The notes beneath the pieces were generated by a model. The model had not been told where the DNA came from. It saw only the letters and a list, made by a program, of their open reading frames with translations, and made no database searches. 64,000 nucleotides of DNA from assembly GCA_902729315.2 (NCBI GenBank), contig LR746274.1:5577037-5641036 (forward strand). The letters are read 5' to 3'. Position numbers and translations under genes: made by a program. Positions within the stretch are counted from its first letter, which is position 1. Each line of letters starts with the position of its first letter. This document shows, in pieces, positions 49,195 through 64,000 of the stretch. This DNA is from Spirodela intermedia (taxonomy: Eukaryota; Streptophyta; Magnoliopsida; Alismatales; Araceae).

Positions 49195-49490
49195 CTTCCC
49201 CGGGGTCCTAGATCGCCGCAAATCCTACTTCCTGCTTCCTATCTATTCAGCTTCTTGCCTCCTCCGACCCTCCACTCCGTTTTCCGTCGAAGAACAGATT
49301 GACGACGGGCCACAGAGATCGCCTAGTTGATGATGAGGAAGGAGACTGCGCCTTAGAGGAGGAGATGTTGTAGCCACCATCTGCCGCTAAAAGGCCCTAC
49401 TTTTTGACACAGTTACAGGTTCTACCTTGGTAGCTGCGGAGGGGTCATTTGGATAGAATGGGCATTTTAGAAAATCTCTCTCTCTTCCCG

Positions 49491-49525
<35 letters not shown>

Positions 49526-49842
49526 CTCATGTGATATATTATTGATGTCGTCGTCATCGCAGGACGATCAGACATTTTTTAATAATTTCACCAGCAATCG
49601 TAGATTTGTACCCGTCGTCCCCCATTTTTTTATTTATTTGCGTTTTGGGGAAGCTCGGTCTCTGAACCGTGAGGGCCGTGCGTACTGAATTTCTTCAAAA
49701 AAGCCCGAAAGTGAGACCCAGTAGAGGGCCTGGGCCCGGGCCCGGTCTCGTCTCTTCCGTAGTGATGAAAGGATAAATAACTGTTTCGCGCCAGAAGGAT
49801 ATATATGAAGGGGGACTGGGAAGGGAAGGAGGAGGCGGGAGA
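49195..49842. promoter_or_regulatory. Divergent promoter between VHA-c and XRCC2
   Basis: The 648 bases separate two start codons on opposite strands. A CT tract lies at about 49485-49523. The sequence ggatatatatgaa at 49796-49808 resembles a TATA element but is only about 40 bases from the XRCC2 ATG, so it may be leader. The VHA-c side (49195-49320) is C/T-rich and probably the VHA-c leader. Confidence 0.5.
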
Positions 49843-52800
49843 ATGGAGGAAGCGCGAAGATGGATCGAGACGGACGAGAGCGCCATGGAGATGCTCGCCA
49901 GGACCCTTGCTCAGCGGCCATTTCTCCTGATGCCGCCCCTCCATCGTGTACCCCTCCGAGTCGGCAATGTCGTCGAGATCGTCGGTCCTTCCTCTTCCGC
50001 AAAATCAGAGATCCTGCTACAGGTGATCACCGTCTGTAACAATGGAGGTCGTCCACACTTGTTATCTGTTCGTCTTTTTCCCTCTCGTTTACTGGTGGGG
50101 ATATCTCTCTAGGCAGCCGTGAACTGTATCCTTCCAAAGGACTGGAACGGCGTCCACTTCGGCGGTCTGGAGCAGCTTGTGGTGTACTTCGACCTGGACT
50201 GCCGCTTTGATGTGCTCCGCCTTTCTCATGCTCTAAGATGTCGGATAATGGAGGCCTCGGGTAAATTTAGTCGAATCTAGGTCGCATTTCCTGTCCCTTG
50301 TTTCGCTATTTTGTTTGATTATGCGCTGGTGTGAAAGCACGTACTAGATTCGTCTCTTACGACGAAAGTATCGAAAGTAAGTGATACGATCGGTCCACCT
50401 AAAGTCAGGGACTTGCTTCTGCTTCTTATTTATAAGATAATATCATGATGGGAAAAACGTGGATGCCCGACACTAAAGATTGTAAAAAATGTGCGGGTTG
50501 GTCTGCCTCTTCTCACAAGATGACTGCTATTTGTGACGTACGCTGTGCGTGATATTCGTTCTCGATCGTGGGTAAATTGATCCAATTCATGGCTCCACGT
50601 CCACTATTTGCCACAGATAACAAGAATCTCCCGTATGATTTGATAATGCTGGAATATAGTTTGCTAGTTGACTCGTAGAATTGACACTCGATTTATCAAA
50701 CAGGATTTGCCAAAGGGGAGTTTCAAGTTGGATCACTACACTTTCATGAAACCGTGGACCCTTCTTCTTATAGCAGTGAGGAATTGTTTCTAGTTTGCAT
50801 GAGACGATTCCTGTACATCAGATGTTACAGCAGCTCTGAATTTTTGTCGACACTAAAGGTGAGAATTATGGTTTAATCAAATCATATCAGATCCAGTATT
50901 TGAATTTCGTTTTTTTTTCATTTACATGTTGCGTTTATCAGTTCTGGATTTGCTTGTTCAGTCAGTCAGACCGGATGTTAAAATTTATAATATGTTTCTT
51001 GCTTAGTCAGTTCTGATACCTATTTCTACTTGTGCCTAACTTTTCCAGCGACATAGTAGCATCAATATTTTTCCAATGATTCTCTGAGGTTTATGACATA
51101 ATTGGTGTGCAATAATTTATCTTTACTTTCATAAATTCTAGACAATGCGGCACCGGATTCAAAAAGAAAGTGAAGCTCAAGGGGTTCGTGTTCGTTTCCT
51201 CATGATTGATAGGTCTGCAACACCATCCGCATCCTTTTATATATGCAGATACTGAATGGGTAGTGCTCTTTTTTTTCTTTAATGCACATGAGCGTTGGTC
51301 TAAGTGGATGGGCTTTCAGAAGGAAGGGTATGGACTACATATCTCTTAAAGATTCATTTTTGATATGTTAATTCAAATTTCAGGTAAGTGGCAAATATCT
51401 GTCCTAGTCATTGGTACCTGGAAGGAAATATAAGTGTTTTCTGGGGAAACATCTGGGTAATACTGGGGAGGCCTGGGTTGGAAGAATTAAGGTAATGGAA
51501 CCATATGCCATTGTTAGATGATCAGTTATGCTCTCCATCAACCTTGGAAACCACAGTTCTGCCCACTTGCTTGTTTCAATGGGCTTAAGGAATGATTCTT
51601 CTCATAATAAATTTTTGGGCGTTGTGTTCCTTTATTAAAGCTTACATAATACTTTTTTAACGCATGCTCTTGTGTACTAAATTCTCGTTTGCATCCTCAG
51701 AAATTGATGACATGAAATATAGGCAATGCATTATTTAATAAAAAATAAAACATGCGATCGTAACGATCATACGAAGTCATTGTTTGCTTTTAGGCTGCAC
51801 ACACTCTATTTTTGCTGTTGACTTGACAAAGCCGAAAAGTTGGCCTTCAAAATGAAGGAGCGTGCCAAAAGTTGTGCTCACATTGACTGTTACGAATTAT
51901 GGTTATAATGAGAGGCATGATAATTGGTTTTGAGCTGGGCTGCCCAATAATTTTAATATATGGAATCTCATCTTGTATGCAGAAACTTCTTGGCTATTAA
52001 TCATCTCGATGTGCTAGTTATCTGTCATCACATTGGATTTGTGCTTATTCATTCATATAAATTTATTTAATTCTATTTCTTCCAGTATCAATGCTTTTTA
52101 TTGGATTGATCGAGCATCCCAACCCTTGCCGTCACCTGGTGATAATAGGTGATTATTCGTGTGACTCTTTTATCTTTATGTGAACTGTTGTTGTTGTTCA
52201 GTAGTCCTTCGTAGCCATTTTCTTTTCATGTTTACATATGAAATTGGCTCATTTTGACGCATTTTCATGATATAATATTACGCGTCGGTGCTATTCCTTA
52301 ACAGACATCAATATATATCATTCATCAGGCATGAAATCCTTAACAGACATTTTTTACATACTGATTTGTGATATGTAGTGGGGAGGTTTATCTTGTAACT
52401 TAAATCTGAAAATCGGATTGTTGGAATGGAACGCATCCAAATATTTGGCGAATCTGAAGCTGTTTTTGAAAGCTGGAATTCAGGTTGAAAGGATATGTTC
52501 AGATGCGCCCGTAGTAAATTTGAATCGGTTTTTTCATCGTGGTTTAGACAACACTGCACACAGATGGTTATGAAAACGACATTTTGATGCTTGTGCGAAT
52601 AATCTTGAACTACTCATGTTGCCATTTATCTAAGCACCTTCTAAATGCTCATTTTTTTCTCTTCAAGACACAACTCATGTTTTCTTGGATTGGTACTAAA
52701 TCTGTTGATACGGTACTCTGCACGTTTGTTGGAATTTTCTCCGAGTCCACTGAGTCTTTCTAACCGTGTATGTGAGTCCATTTGTCACTCTCTTTTAATT

Positions 52801-54388
52801 ACCGATCCTGCCATGCAAGTTTGACTGATTTAGTTTCTCAGTGATTGCCACTGTACTTGGAATATCATTACAATTGTGTTCACTAAATGGGGATCGGATA
52901 GCGACTTGGTGAAGACAGAAGCACCTTTTGGCTCAATGCACTTCATGACTTCTCCTTTTGCCCTTTTCTCTTTTTGTAGTGCTTCGTCTTTATTGCATAT
53001 GTGCCCATCTTCAGTTGTATGATCATTTCATGCCATGATGCCTAATTTTTCAGGAGAAACTTCTCACTTCAATGCATAACAGAATCAATTGTTCTGGAAA
53101 TCAGTAGGCTCTTGCAGATGGAACCAATGCTTGTCCTAGCTACGAAGGCAGCGATTTTACGAATTGAGCTTACAAGAAACGAGCTAAGAGGGTTTGTAGA
53201 TCGAGTACAATAGTTTCTGATATTTTTCTTTCCATTCTGCTTTTCCATTATGAAAAAGCATTCTTGTTTTTGTTTCTGCTTGAAAGCTACGTTAAATTTT
53301 AGTTGCTGTATCGGAATAATCAGCAAGTTGTCAACTCGACTGATGAATCTAGCTGGCTTGAAGCAAAAGCAATCCACATGTTCTGATTTGTGTTTTCTTA
53401 TGTTTCCATAGCCTCATCAAGTGATCAATCTACAATCTCTGGTCTATCTGGTTGGATAAAGTCAAGGAATTTTGAGCCTCAAATCAGTTCATTTAGTCTT
53501 TTTTTTTTTTTAATTGACATTACACAAAATAACACTTCATATGAGTTTTAAATTTTTTACTTGTTTTCCAGTACGTTTTACGGTATTTCCAGTAGGTTTA
53601 AATTTTTGCCGTTTCAGACCTATGCTTCATCTTTATAGATTTGATCATAAATTCAATTTCCTTTAATGAATAAGTGGCATTTAAACCAATTAATAAAATG
53701 ATCTTGAACCTTGTGCTATAGGTCATCTGGGAAGTGGGCCTTCGAAGAAAACTTTGGCTCAACTAGAGAGCAGGAGAAGTATCGCGAGTTCATGCCTTCT
53801 GCTTGGCAGGTCTTCTGCTTTGATATCTTCATTTCCCTTTTATTTTATGCAGGATATTACCATAAAATGCAGTCTGATGTATCTCGGATCACTTGACATA
53901 TCATGTTCATCGAAGCACCATGGACATTTAGACCATGAGTCTTCCATGTGCTCGATCAAAGCCATAATGTTTTCTGGCCATCCTGTGGTTGATTAAAGTT
54001 TCTAGCATAAATATATTTGGTAAAACTTATTCTAGAAAAGTTCCCTAATTACGATTATCCTTTGTTGATTGCAGGCCTTTGTCACACATAGGGTACTTCT
54101 GCGAGTTTCAGGTTTCATCTGGACTTTTTTAATATTTACCCGTACAATATAATTATCTTTCCTTGGTCTTTAGTCCTTTATAATTATTTTATTGATGTCC
54201 TATATTATCAAAATCAAATCCTCTCTTCCGCAGAGGAAAAACTTCGTGATGTGGATGACAAACTCCTCCCGATCTACATGTCTCAGTGGGTGGTTCCACC
54301 ACTAAACTATTCGGACAAGTTTTATGTTACGGATGTAGGTTTCTTTTGTTGCTGCTTAATTATTTTCAATATCGGTTCGAATAATTGA
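49843..54388 (+). CDS. XRCC2: DNA repair protein XRCC2 (RAD51 paralogue)
   Basis: RecA-fold subunit of the BCDX2 complex, supporting homologous recombination. Exons 49843-50022, 50113-50260, 50704-50858, 51142-51212, 52086-52148, 53054-53191, 53722-53809, 54075-54111, 54234-54388; 1035 nt, 344 aa. Landmarks: EMLARTLAQRPFLLMPPLHR, VGNVVEIVGPSSSAKSEILL (Walker A with Ala where RecA proteins have the first Gly of GK[ST]; plant XRCC2 proteins as I recall them share this), CILPKDWNGVHFGGL, VVYFDLDCRFDVLRLSHAL, VRFLMIDSINAFYW (Walker B) and YREFMPSAWQAFVTHRVLL. The last exon is read through to TGA at 54386. An alternative donor after GTA G (54340) could join an exon near 54491 with a different C-terminus, which makes the final ~15 residues uncertain. 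Confidence 0.92.
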
Positions 54389-56228
54389 AATTAAGCATGG
54401 TTTTAAAATATTTATTTATTTGATAATCCTCTTGACCTCGCCGTTTTCGGCTTACCCATTTGACCATTTTTTCTGTTCTTGCTGTTCTAGACCGGTATTT
54501 CGATGATGTCTTAAAGGATGTCCATGTGGGACTAACCGAGTCTTTCTCCAGACCTTGGCTTCCATCCCCCTCAAGGTATGTCACTCTCTCTTCCATCTCT
54601 GTTCTTGGAGGTCAACGGTAAAAGTCTAAAGTTTATGCTTTGAAGGGGGGAGGTCTTGATCCATGCTTGAAACTCTCAGTACGTCCAAGTCCAATTATAT
54701 TGTCTCCTAACGCAGCCAATGTGCCACTTCAGCGTGCTGCCACATGGCAGCCTGCTGACGTGGCATACCAGCTGCGTCTGCTGACAACAAGGGTGGTATT
54801 AGAAATCGGCATGTGGTTGGTCCGCAGATGACCCTTAGTTATTACTGGAGTTTTTTGTTTTTTTGTATTTTATTTAGATCTTGGTGATTAAGTTACAGCA
54901 TGAAGTGTTGATCTTCCATTTTGGTTGATCTTGAACCACAAGGAGTAGCTAGATTTCTGAAAGGGTGTAGATATTTTGTGTGATAATCTTATCCTCCTCC
55001 TCTTTACTTTTTTTAAAAAATAAAATAAATTCGATGCAACTTGAGTTTATAATAACTTTACCTATATCTCCTTTAGTCTTTAATTTGATAAACACCCTTT
55101 TGCCCACTAATTTTAGAACAATGCCACATTGAAATTAATAAATAAAGCCCACAGATGGCCGTTCTCCATCCTCTTCCTGTTAATTTTCGGTCGCATAAAC
55201 TGATGCTTTCACATCTTTAGGTTACCTAGTTTTGGAAGAAACCTTAGTGCATGAGAGACTGCGGACTGGACGTGTTATTTTTGGATTTACTTGATATTAA
55301 ACATTATTTTCTGAGAAAGGATATGATATGTGGTTGATGGTTGGTTTGAGTGTTAGGACTGAGGAATGGACAAGCTATGCTGGCTCTCTCTCTCTCTCTC
55401 TCTAAGACCCAGACCCCTATTGAGGCCTTGCTCAGCCCAAGGAAGCTCTGGGATATGTACACATGCATGAGAAGGGAGCAAGGGGGAGGGGAGAGAGAGA
55501 GAGACTGAGAGATCCATCTAGTTAGAAAGATGACTCCTGGCCTTCAGGCGAGACCCAGGCCTGTTCGTCCTTGTTTACCCTATTGAGCCTGATTTTGATT
55601 CCTGTCTAGTAAGTGGGCTCCGGACTCTCCTGGCCCATTATATCCCCCATAAGATTAGTTGTTTGAAAAACACTTGGAAACACAGTAGAAGTGCAAACAC
55701 AGGCTGAGAGTTGCATCATTCGAAGGAAAAATTTAAGGGGAAAACAGTCTAAAAATAAAAGAACTGATTTTTCTTCAGAAAATCAACAAACTATGATCTG
55801 GGTGTGGGGAAAGGGGGTAAAGTTAGTTGACCCTGTGTTTGACCAAGCATTTGTGAGGGGTTTAAGCACCAGATGAGTCAACCTCTCTTGCTGGAACAAC
55901 ACCACTGAAAGTATGGAATCCTTCTGCATAATCATAGGAAGAAGACGTAGATTAGCCACATTAAGTACTTCTCAGTCTGTCTACATCATGTAGGAGATGG
56001 TGACATCCCCACAGTTCCAGGTGTCCTCCACAATCAGTGATTCTAGCTAGAAGCCCGAATCAATTCCAAGCACCCCCCTACCCCCTTCCCAAGATGATCC
56101 GCTTGCTCATCTCAAATGGGACAGAAATCTGGTCAAAGAAATAGCCCAGTCAACTCCCCACCCTCTTCCTTCAATAACCCATGATGCCGGGTGCAGTCAA
56201 GGATGCAGAAACCATAGTGGAACCGGGT
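54389..56228. other. Convergent spacer, no gene seen
   Basis: Lies between the XRCC2 and CPK 3' ends. It contains short CT and GA runs (about 55384-55403 and 55490-55510). A possible alternative last exon of XRCC2 could lie at about 54491-54575. Otherwise nothing recognisable. Confidence 0.5.
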
Positions 56229-60012
<3,784 letters not shown>

Positions 60013-61455
60013 CGCCGTTAATGGCCGGTGAGGGTTTCTCCCCTTCCTCTTCCTCTTCCTCCCTCCTAAAACCGATGTCTGGGGCGCTGCCCGACTGTCA
60101 CCAGATGGGCCCGGAGATGGCGGTCTTCTGTTCCTATTCGAAGACTTCCGGATGAGGTTGAGGTCCTCTGCGTTGTGGGTCCTCGGAGATGCTTCACGGG
60201 GCGGGGGGCTGGAGCGAGGAGGAGGAAGAGGGAGAGAGGGAGACAGAAAAATACGGAGAGAAGACGAGGAATTCAGTCAAAGCCATCCACTCGAGAGCCG
60301 CCGCCGACCACCGGAGACAGGGAACGAGCGAGGAAGGTTCTTCCGCCGGTGGACCAGTTTTCAATTCCCGCGGGCAGATAAAGCAGCCGTTTTTTTTCCG
60401 CTGCAGCGGTCTCCTCCATCCTCGAGACCAAGACCCAGATCCAGCTATCTCCCATTTCGTGAAAAAAAGACCGGATTTTTACAATCACCAATAAAGAAAT
60501 CGGGTGAGACGCGGACAAAGTCAACCTCAACGGTTGACTCCGCTGATTCTTTATGATAAACACGGAGTTAAGGAAATGGGTTTTAACGTGACATCACACT
60601 GCCATAATGTGATGGTGAGTTTGGCCTTGAATCGTGTGATTAGCTTGAATCGGGACATGACTCGGCCTCCTTCTAGATCAAGTGGTGGGCCGTGACCTCT
60701 AAGTCTGCGCCTCATGGATTTTCAGCCCAATTATATAATAGCTATCGTTAAGAGAGGGAGAGAGAGAGAGAGAGAGAGGCTGCCGTGTGGAGTACTTTCG
60801 GGGGACCTGGTCAAATTATGACTCGCTATCAGGCCCGGATGGGCTCCACGTGGGGGCCTCGAGAAGGATAGCACATATCCGTTGGGAATCTTGGGGGCCA
60901 GCGAGTCAACGAAAGACTCCAGCTCTCCGCCTGGTAGAAAGTGAACGCCATGGAAAATTTCGTATTACTCCTGGCGAATTTCGTAATGCTTGAATGAACC
61001 CTCAATTATTTTATATTATCAATGGGTCATGAGTTATCGTCGTCACGCGGCTTTTCAGCTGCGACGGGCATTGTCCTTATGGTCCTGAAGGATCTCTGCG
61101 AATAAGTCCCTGAATATCTGACGAATGTACGTAAGCACCATCCCCACCGAGTCCCTGTTATTATCCTATGCACGAGCAGATGGGGGAGACGACTGCGCCC
61201 TGGTCAATTGTCCGATCGCATGCCACGTCAGAATGTTGTCAACAGCTGTTCACAGGTCATCATCCTCTCTCGAGGTAGTGCCTCCATGATTATGGTCTCT
61301 CTCTCTCTCTGTCTGTCTCTCTCTCTAGCTCATGAATATAATCTACCTGAAGAAAGAGGTCTTGTCCTTTTCTTCTTGTGCCGCCGGTGGCCTAGCCACT
61401 GGTCAATCACCTCGCCTTCGAAAACATCTTAAGAGATATTGCGCTAAGAGAGAAA

Positions 61456-61491
<36 letters not shown>

Positions 61492-61815
61492 GTTTGCCCT
61501 TTGCGAGCCTCCCTTCTTTGACGGAGGTAGCGACAGAGATAGAGAGAAATGTCTTCTAGCGACATTTCGAGGAAGAAAGTTCGGTCTTATGCAGAAAAGA
61601 GTTCTCTGGAACCACCCCAATAACGATTGCCGTCGCAGACTGTGATAAACGACCCCCGCCGTTTACATGTTCGGTGTGTATCTGTGTCTCAGAGAGAGAG
61701 AGACGAGGGGAGCAGAGGACTTTGAAAAGTAGGATCCAGTAAAGCGTGGGATTTTGCTTTGTGAAGCTTAGAACCTCCAGACTCATCATCTACTTTACGA
61801 GAGAGAGGGAGAGAG

Positions 61816-61857
<42 letters not shown>

Positions 61858-62853
61858 GATGATGATGACGATGATGCCGATGGAGATCAGAATGCTTTCA
61901 CTTGATAAGGGAAAAGGACCTTAAACTGATTCCAAAGCTTGGACCTTCCACCAAATCTCGAACAAATTAACGGTAGAAGGAAGCAGGCGGGCTGGTCACA
62001 CGATCCTGTCCGTCCCTTTCTGTCTCCCCGCCGCCATCCTATACGATGCAGAAGAACCTTTTCATCGGACGGCTGACATCCCACTGAATTCAAGATTTCC
62101 GGAGGTAGTCAAAGCGGGCGTTGACTACTAGCCCCTTAACCAATAAACATACTATAAGGCGATAATATTCGAATATGGCATAGTCTTGAACTTACCCTTT
62201 TCTTCACGCTGTCTTTTAACCATGTGATTTCTTAGTTTCCGTCAACTTTCCTCAAATAATGAGAGGAAGCCGATTTTTGTTTTAAACTTAATGTCATCAC
62301 TTTGGAAACTAAAATGGGATTAAATGGAGTGGGTAAATTAATGATTTAACGTATTGAATTTAATTAGTAATGGACGCCCAGTTTCAACGGGCCGGGCCTA
62401 ATGAGACCCCTCCAAGCCCGGGAAATCCCTCCACAATATTCAGACTGGTGGGTAAAGAGAAGCCCGTTTTAATAGCGTTGTTATTGAGGTCAATGAGACA
62501 TACAGCTACCTTGATGTGCTCAAGCTCGTTCTACAGATTAATTACTTGACTAAATGGACCATCTATGATGCTGAATTATGCCATGGAAAAAATGGAAAAT
62601 TGCCACTATTATCGCTAGTCTGATCGTTTGCCTCTGACCAGAGGAGCCTCGTCGAAGCGTCAGCATCGTCGGCATTCGATTCACTGACAGATCGCTACCA
62701 CGTGCAAAGAATTTCTGGGTTATTCAAGGTACATATATGTGTATAGATGCGAATCAGGGAGTGCCAGCTTGCCGGATTTCCTCCTCTCCTCGTTTGTCTC
62801 TCCCCTATCTGTTCACCAGCTCTCGACTCTCCGCCGCTGTGACGACGGCGAAG
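60013..62853. other. CPK promoter side and gene-free spacer
   Basis: 60013-60560 is GC-richer and should hold the CPK leader and promoter; its open frames are unrecognised. (GA)n tracts occur at about 60754-60778, 61456-61488 and 61800-61851, the last followed by a short (GAT)n. A (CT)n tract lies at 61300-61325. 62100-62700 shows nothing. Confidence 0.5.
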
Positions 62854-63063
62854 ATGGAGCTGACGGCGGCGATCCCGGCGGCGTGTTACTTCCTGGTGCC
62901 CTTGTTCTTGTTCCTCACCTTTGTCTACTGCATCTTGGAGTTCCACTTAGTGGGTGAGGCCCTCAGGGCTTGGAGGGGCGGCAAGGTGGGTCTCACCTTC
63001 AACCCGGCCTCCCAGCTCTGCCAGCATTTCACCTCCAGGTGCCGGGCCCTTAACGGCCTGTGA
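62854..63063 (+). CDS. Small hydrophobic membrane protein, unknown function
   Basis: Single-exon frame of 69 aa. Residues 8-30 form a strong membrane helix (IPAACYFLVPLFLFLTFVYC), followed by a basic region with ALRAWRGGKVGLTF and a short tail with three Cys. Codons are GC-rich relative to flanks, and the ATG follows a pyrimidine-rich leader (62780-62840), as for real plant genes. An in-frame upstream ATG at 62737 would add 39 residues, but that part is non-helical and looks like leader. I do not recognise the family. It could be a lineage-specific small protein or chance. Confidence 0.45.
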   Translation: MELTAAIPAACYFLVPLFLFLTFVYCILEFHLVGEALRAWRGGKVGLTFNPASQLCQHFTSRCRALNGL

Positions 63064-64000
63064 CTCTCTCTCTCGGGTCTATCGTCTCCTTCCATCATAC
63101 GACTTGAAAATCAATGCTTTTCCCTTTTTCGAATGAGTAACAGTGGCTGGAGATTCTTTCACACTGAAGACCATGCCTAAGGATGATACGACTCCCATTG
63201 TTGGCTAGCTTCGGAGGTTGCCAGCGATTCTTCCAGACCGGAAAGCTCTCAGCTTTTCGTCTTCTAGTCATGCGTCCTTGATAGAGACAAAAGTAGCAGT
63301 TTTCCTCATCAATTCAGTGGTATCCTCAGCCCAATTGACTAAATTGTTAAAAAGAAATCAATTCGTTATGCGCTTCTTGATTTATCTTATGTCTATTTCT
63401 TGCGACCTAGTTTGAATTCGACCTGGAACACTAAGCTCAGTCGAAACGTAGCATAACATATTTTTTTGTCTGTAGTTCCTAACTGTTGCTAGCTGTGCGG
63501 TTAAAATTTCAACAAAATATAAATATTTATTGAATAAATTCTAGATGTGAGGGGTTTTTACTGTGTTCCATTTTGATCAATTTAACTCATGCTTTTAAAT
63601 ATTAAAAAATAAAATATAATGTTGTAATCTTACCATGTAAACAAGTCTACTTGCACATGTTAACTCTCATGGAGACATGGTCAAAATAATTTTATCAGAT
63701 AATTATAAAATTATTTTATATTTTACAATACGTCATCTATATCCAGTTGTATATAGTTGCATCGTTTTTATGAAAAGTTATTCATCTGATCATGATTATG
63801 TTTACATTCTTCACAATAAGTAGTAGGAATTCACCTAGTTGCAAAGAAATGATGGAATGCAACTGTCTATAATCATCAAGGAAGAGGAGGGGTCGTCCTC
63901 AAGGTACATTTCTTACTTTAATGTTAGACTGATAACCACTTAGCAGACAATTTCTTGATTGATTATTGTAGCGATTAGATTTCAATCAAATATTTTACCT
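63064..64000. other. Right-edge spacer, no gene seen
   Basis: The first ~60 bases may be 3' UTR of the small frame. 63470-64000 is AT-rich with stops in all frames. No repeat or RNA gene was identified. Confidence 0.5.

Overview
The window is nuclear DNA from a flowering plant. Every recognisable gene is a plant-type, intron-rich gene: plastid acyl-ACP thioesterase, auxin response factor, calcium-dependent protein kinase, vacuolar ATPase subunit c, ER glucosidase I. Introns are mostly GT-AG and AT-rich, while several first exons are GC-rich. The species cannot be settled from the sequence. The very high density of (CT)n/(GA)n tracts is striking, but I do not use it as a taxonomic call.

Layout. 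1-2463: gene-free, with a 154-bp tandem duplication at the left end. 2464-5922 (-): FATA. A 544-bp divergent promoter separates it from 6467-10755 (+), a plastid-targeted membrane protein of unknown function. 13237-17792 (+): DUF707 protein. 20859-23621 (+): secreted acid lipase of the plant LIP2/MPL1 type, with W-box-bearing repeats about 1.2 kb upstream. 24254-34348 (+): GCS1, 22 exons. It converges on 34850-37672 (-), ENY2/SUS1, whose ATG is split by an intron. 37673-43895 is a long AT-rich tract with several local duplications and one GC-rich orphan exon-like island. 43896-45647 (-): ARF17-like gene with a miR160 site. 46277-49194 (-): VHA-c, whose second intron carries a 225-bp tandem array. 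A 648-bp divergent promoter separates it from 49843-54388 (+), XRCC2. 56229-60012 (-): CPK4/11-like kinase. 62854-63063 (+): possible 69-residue membrane protein.

The genes are ordinary single housekeeping or regulatory genes. They do not form a pathway cluster. FATA sets plastid fatty-acid export, GCS1 starts N-glycan trimming in the ER, VHA-c forms the proton-pump rotor, XRCC2 acts in recombination repair, ENY2 in SAGA/TREX-2, ARF in auxin signalling and CPK in calcium signalling.

The exon models were built by hand. For each multi-exon gene the exon lengths sum to a multiple of three and give one open protein that aligns with the family as I know it. I found no evidence for a previously undescribed biological system. 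The most unusual items are gene-structure features (split or junction-adjacent start codons, one GC-AG intron candidate, a stop-free in-frame intron) and the young VHA-c intronic satellite.
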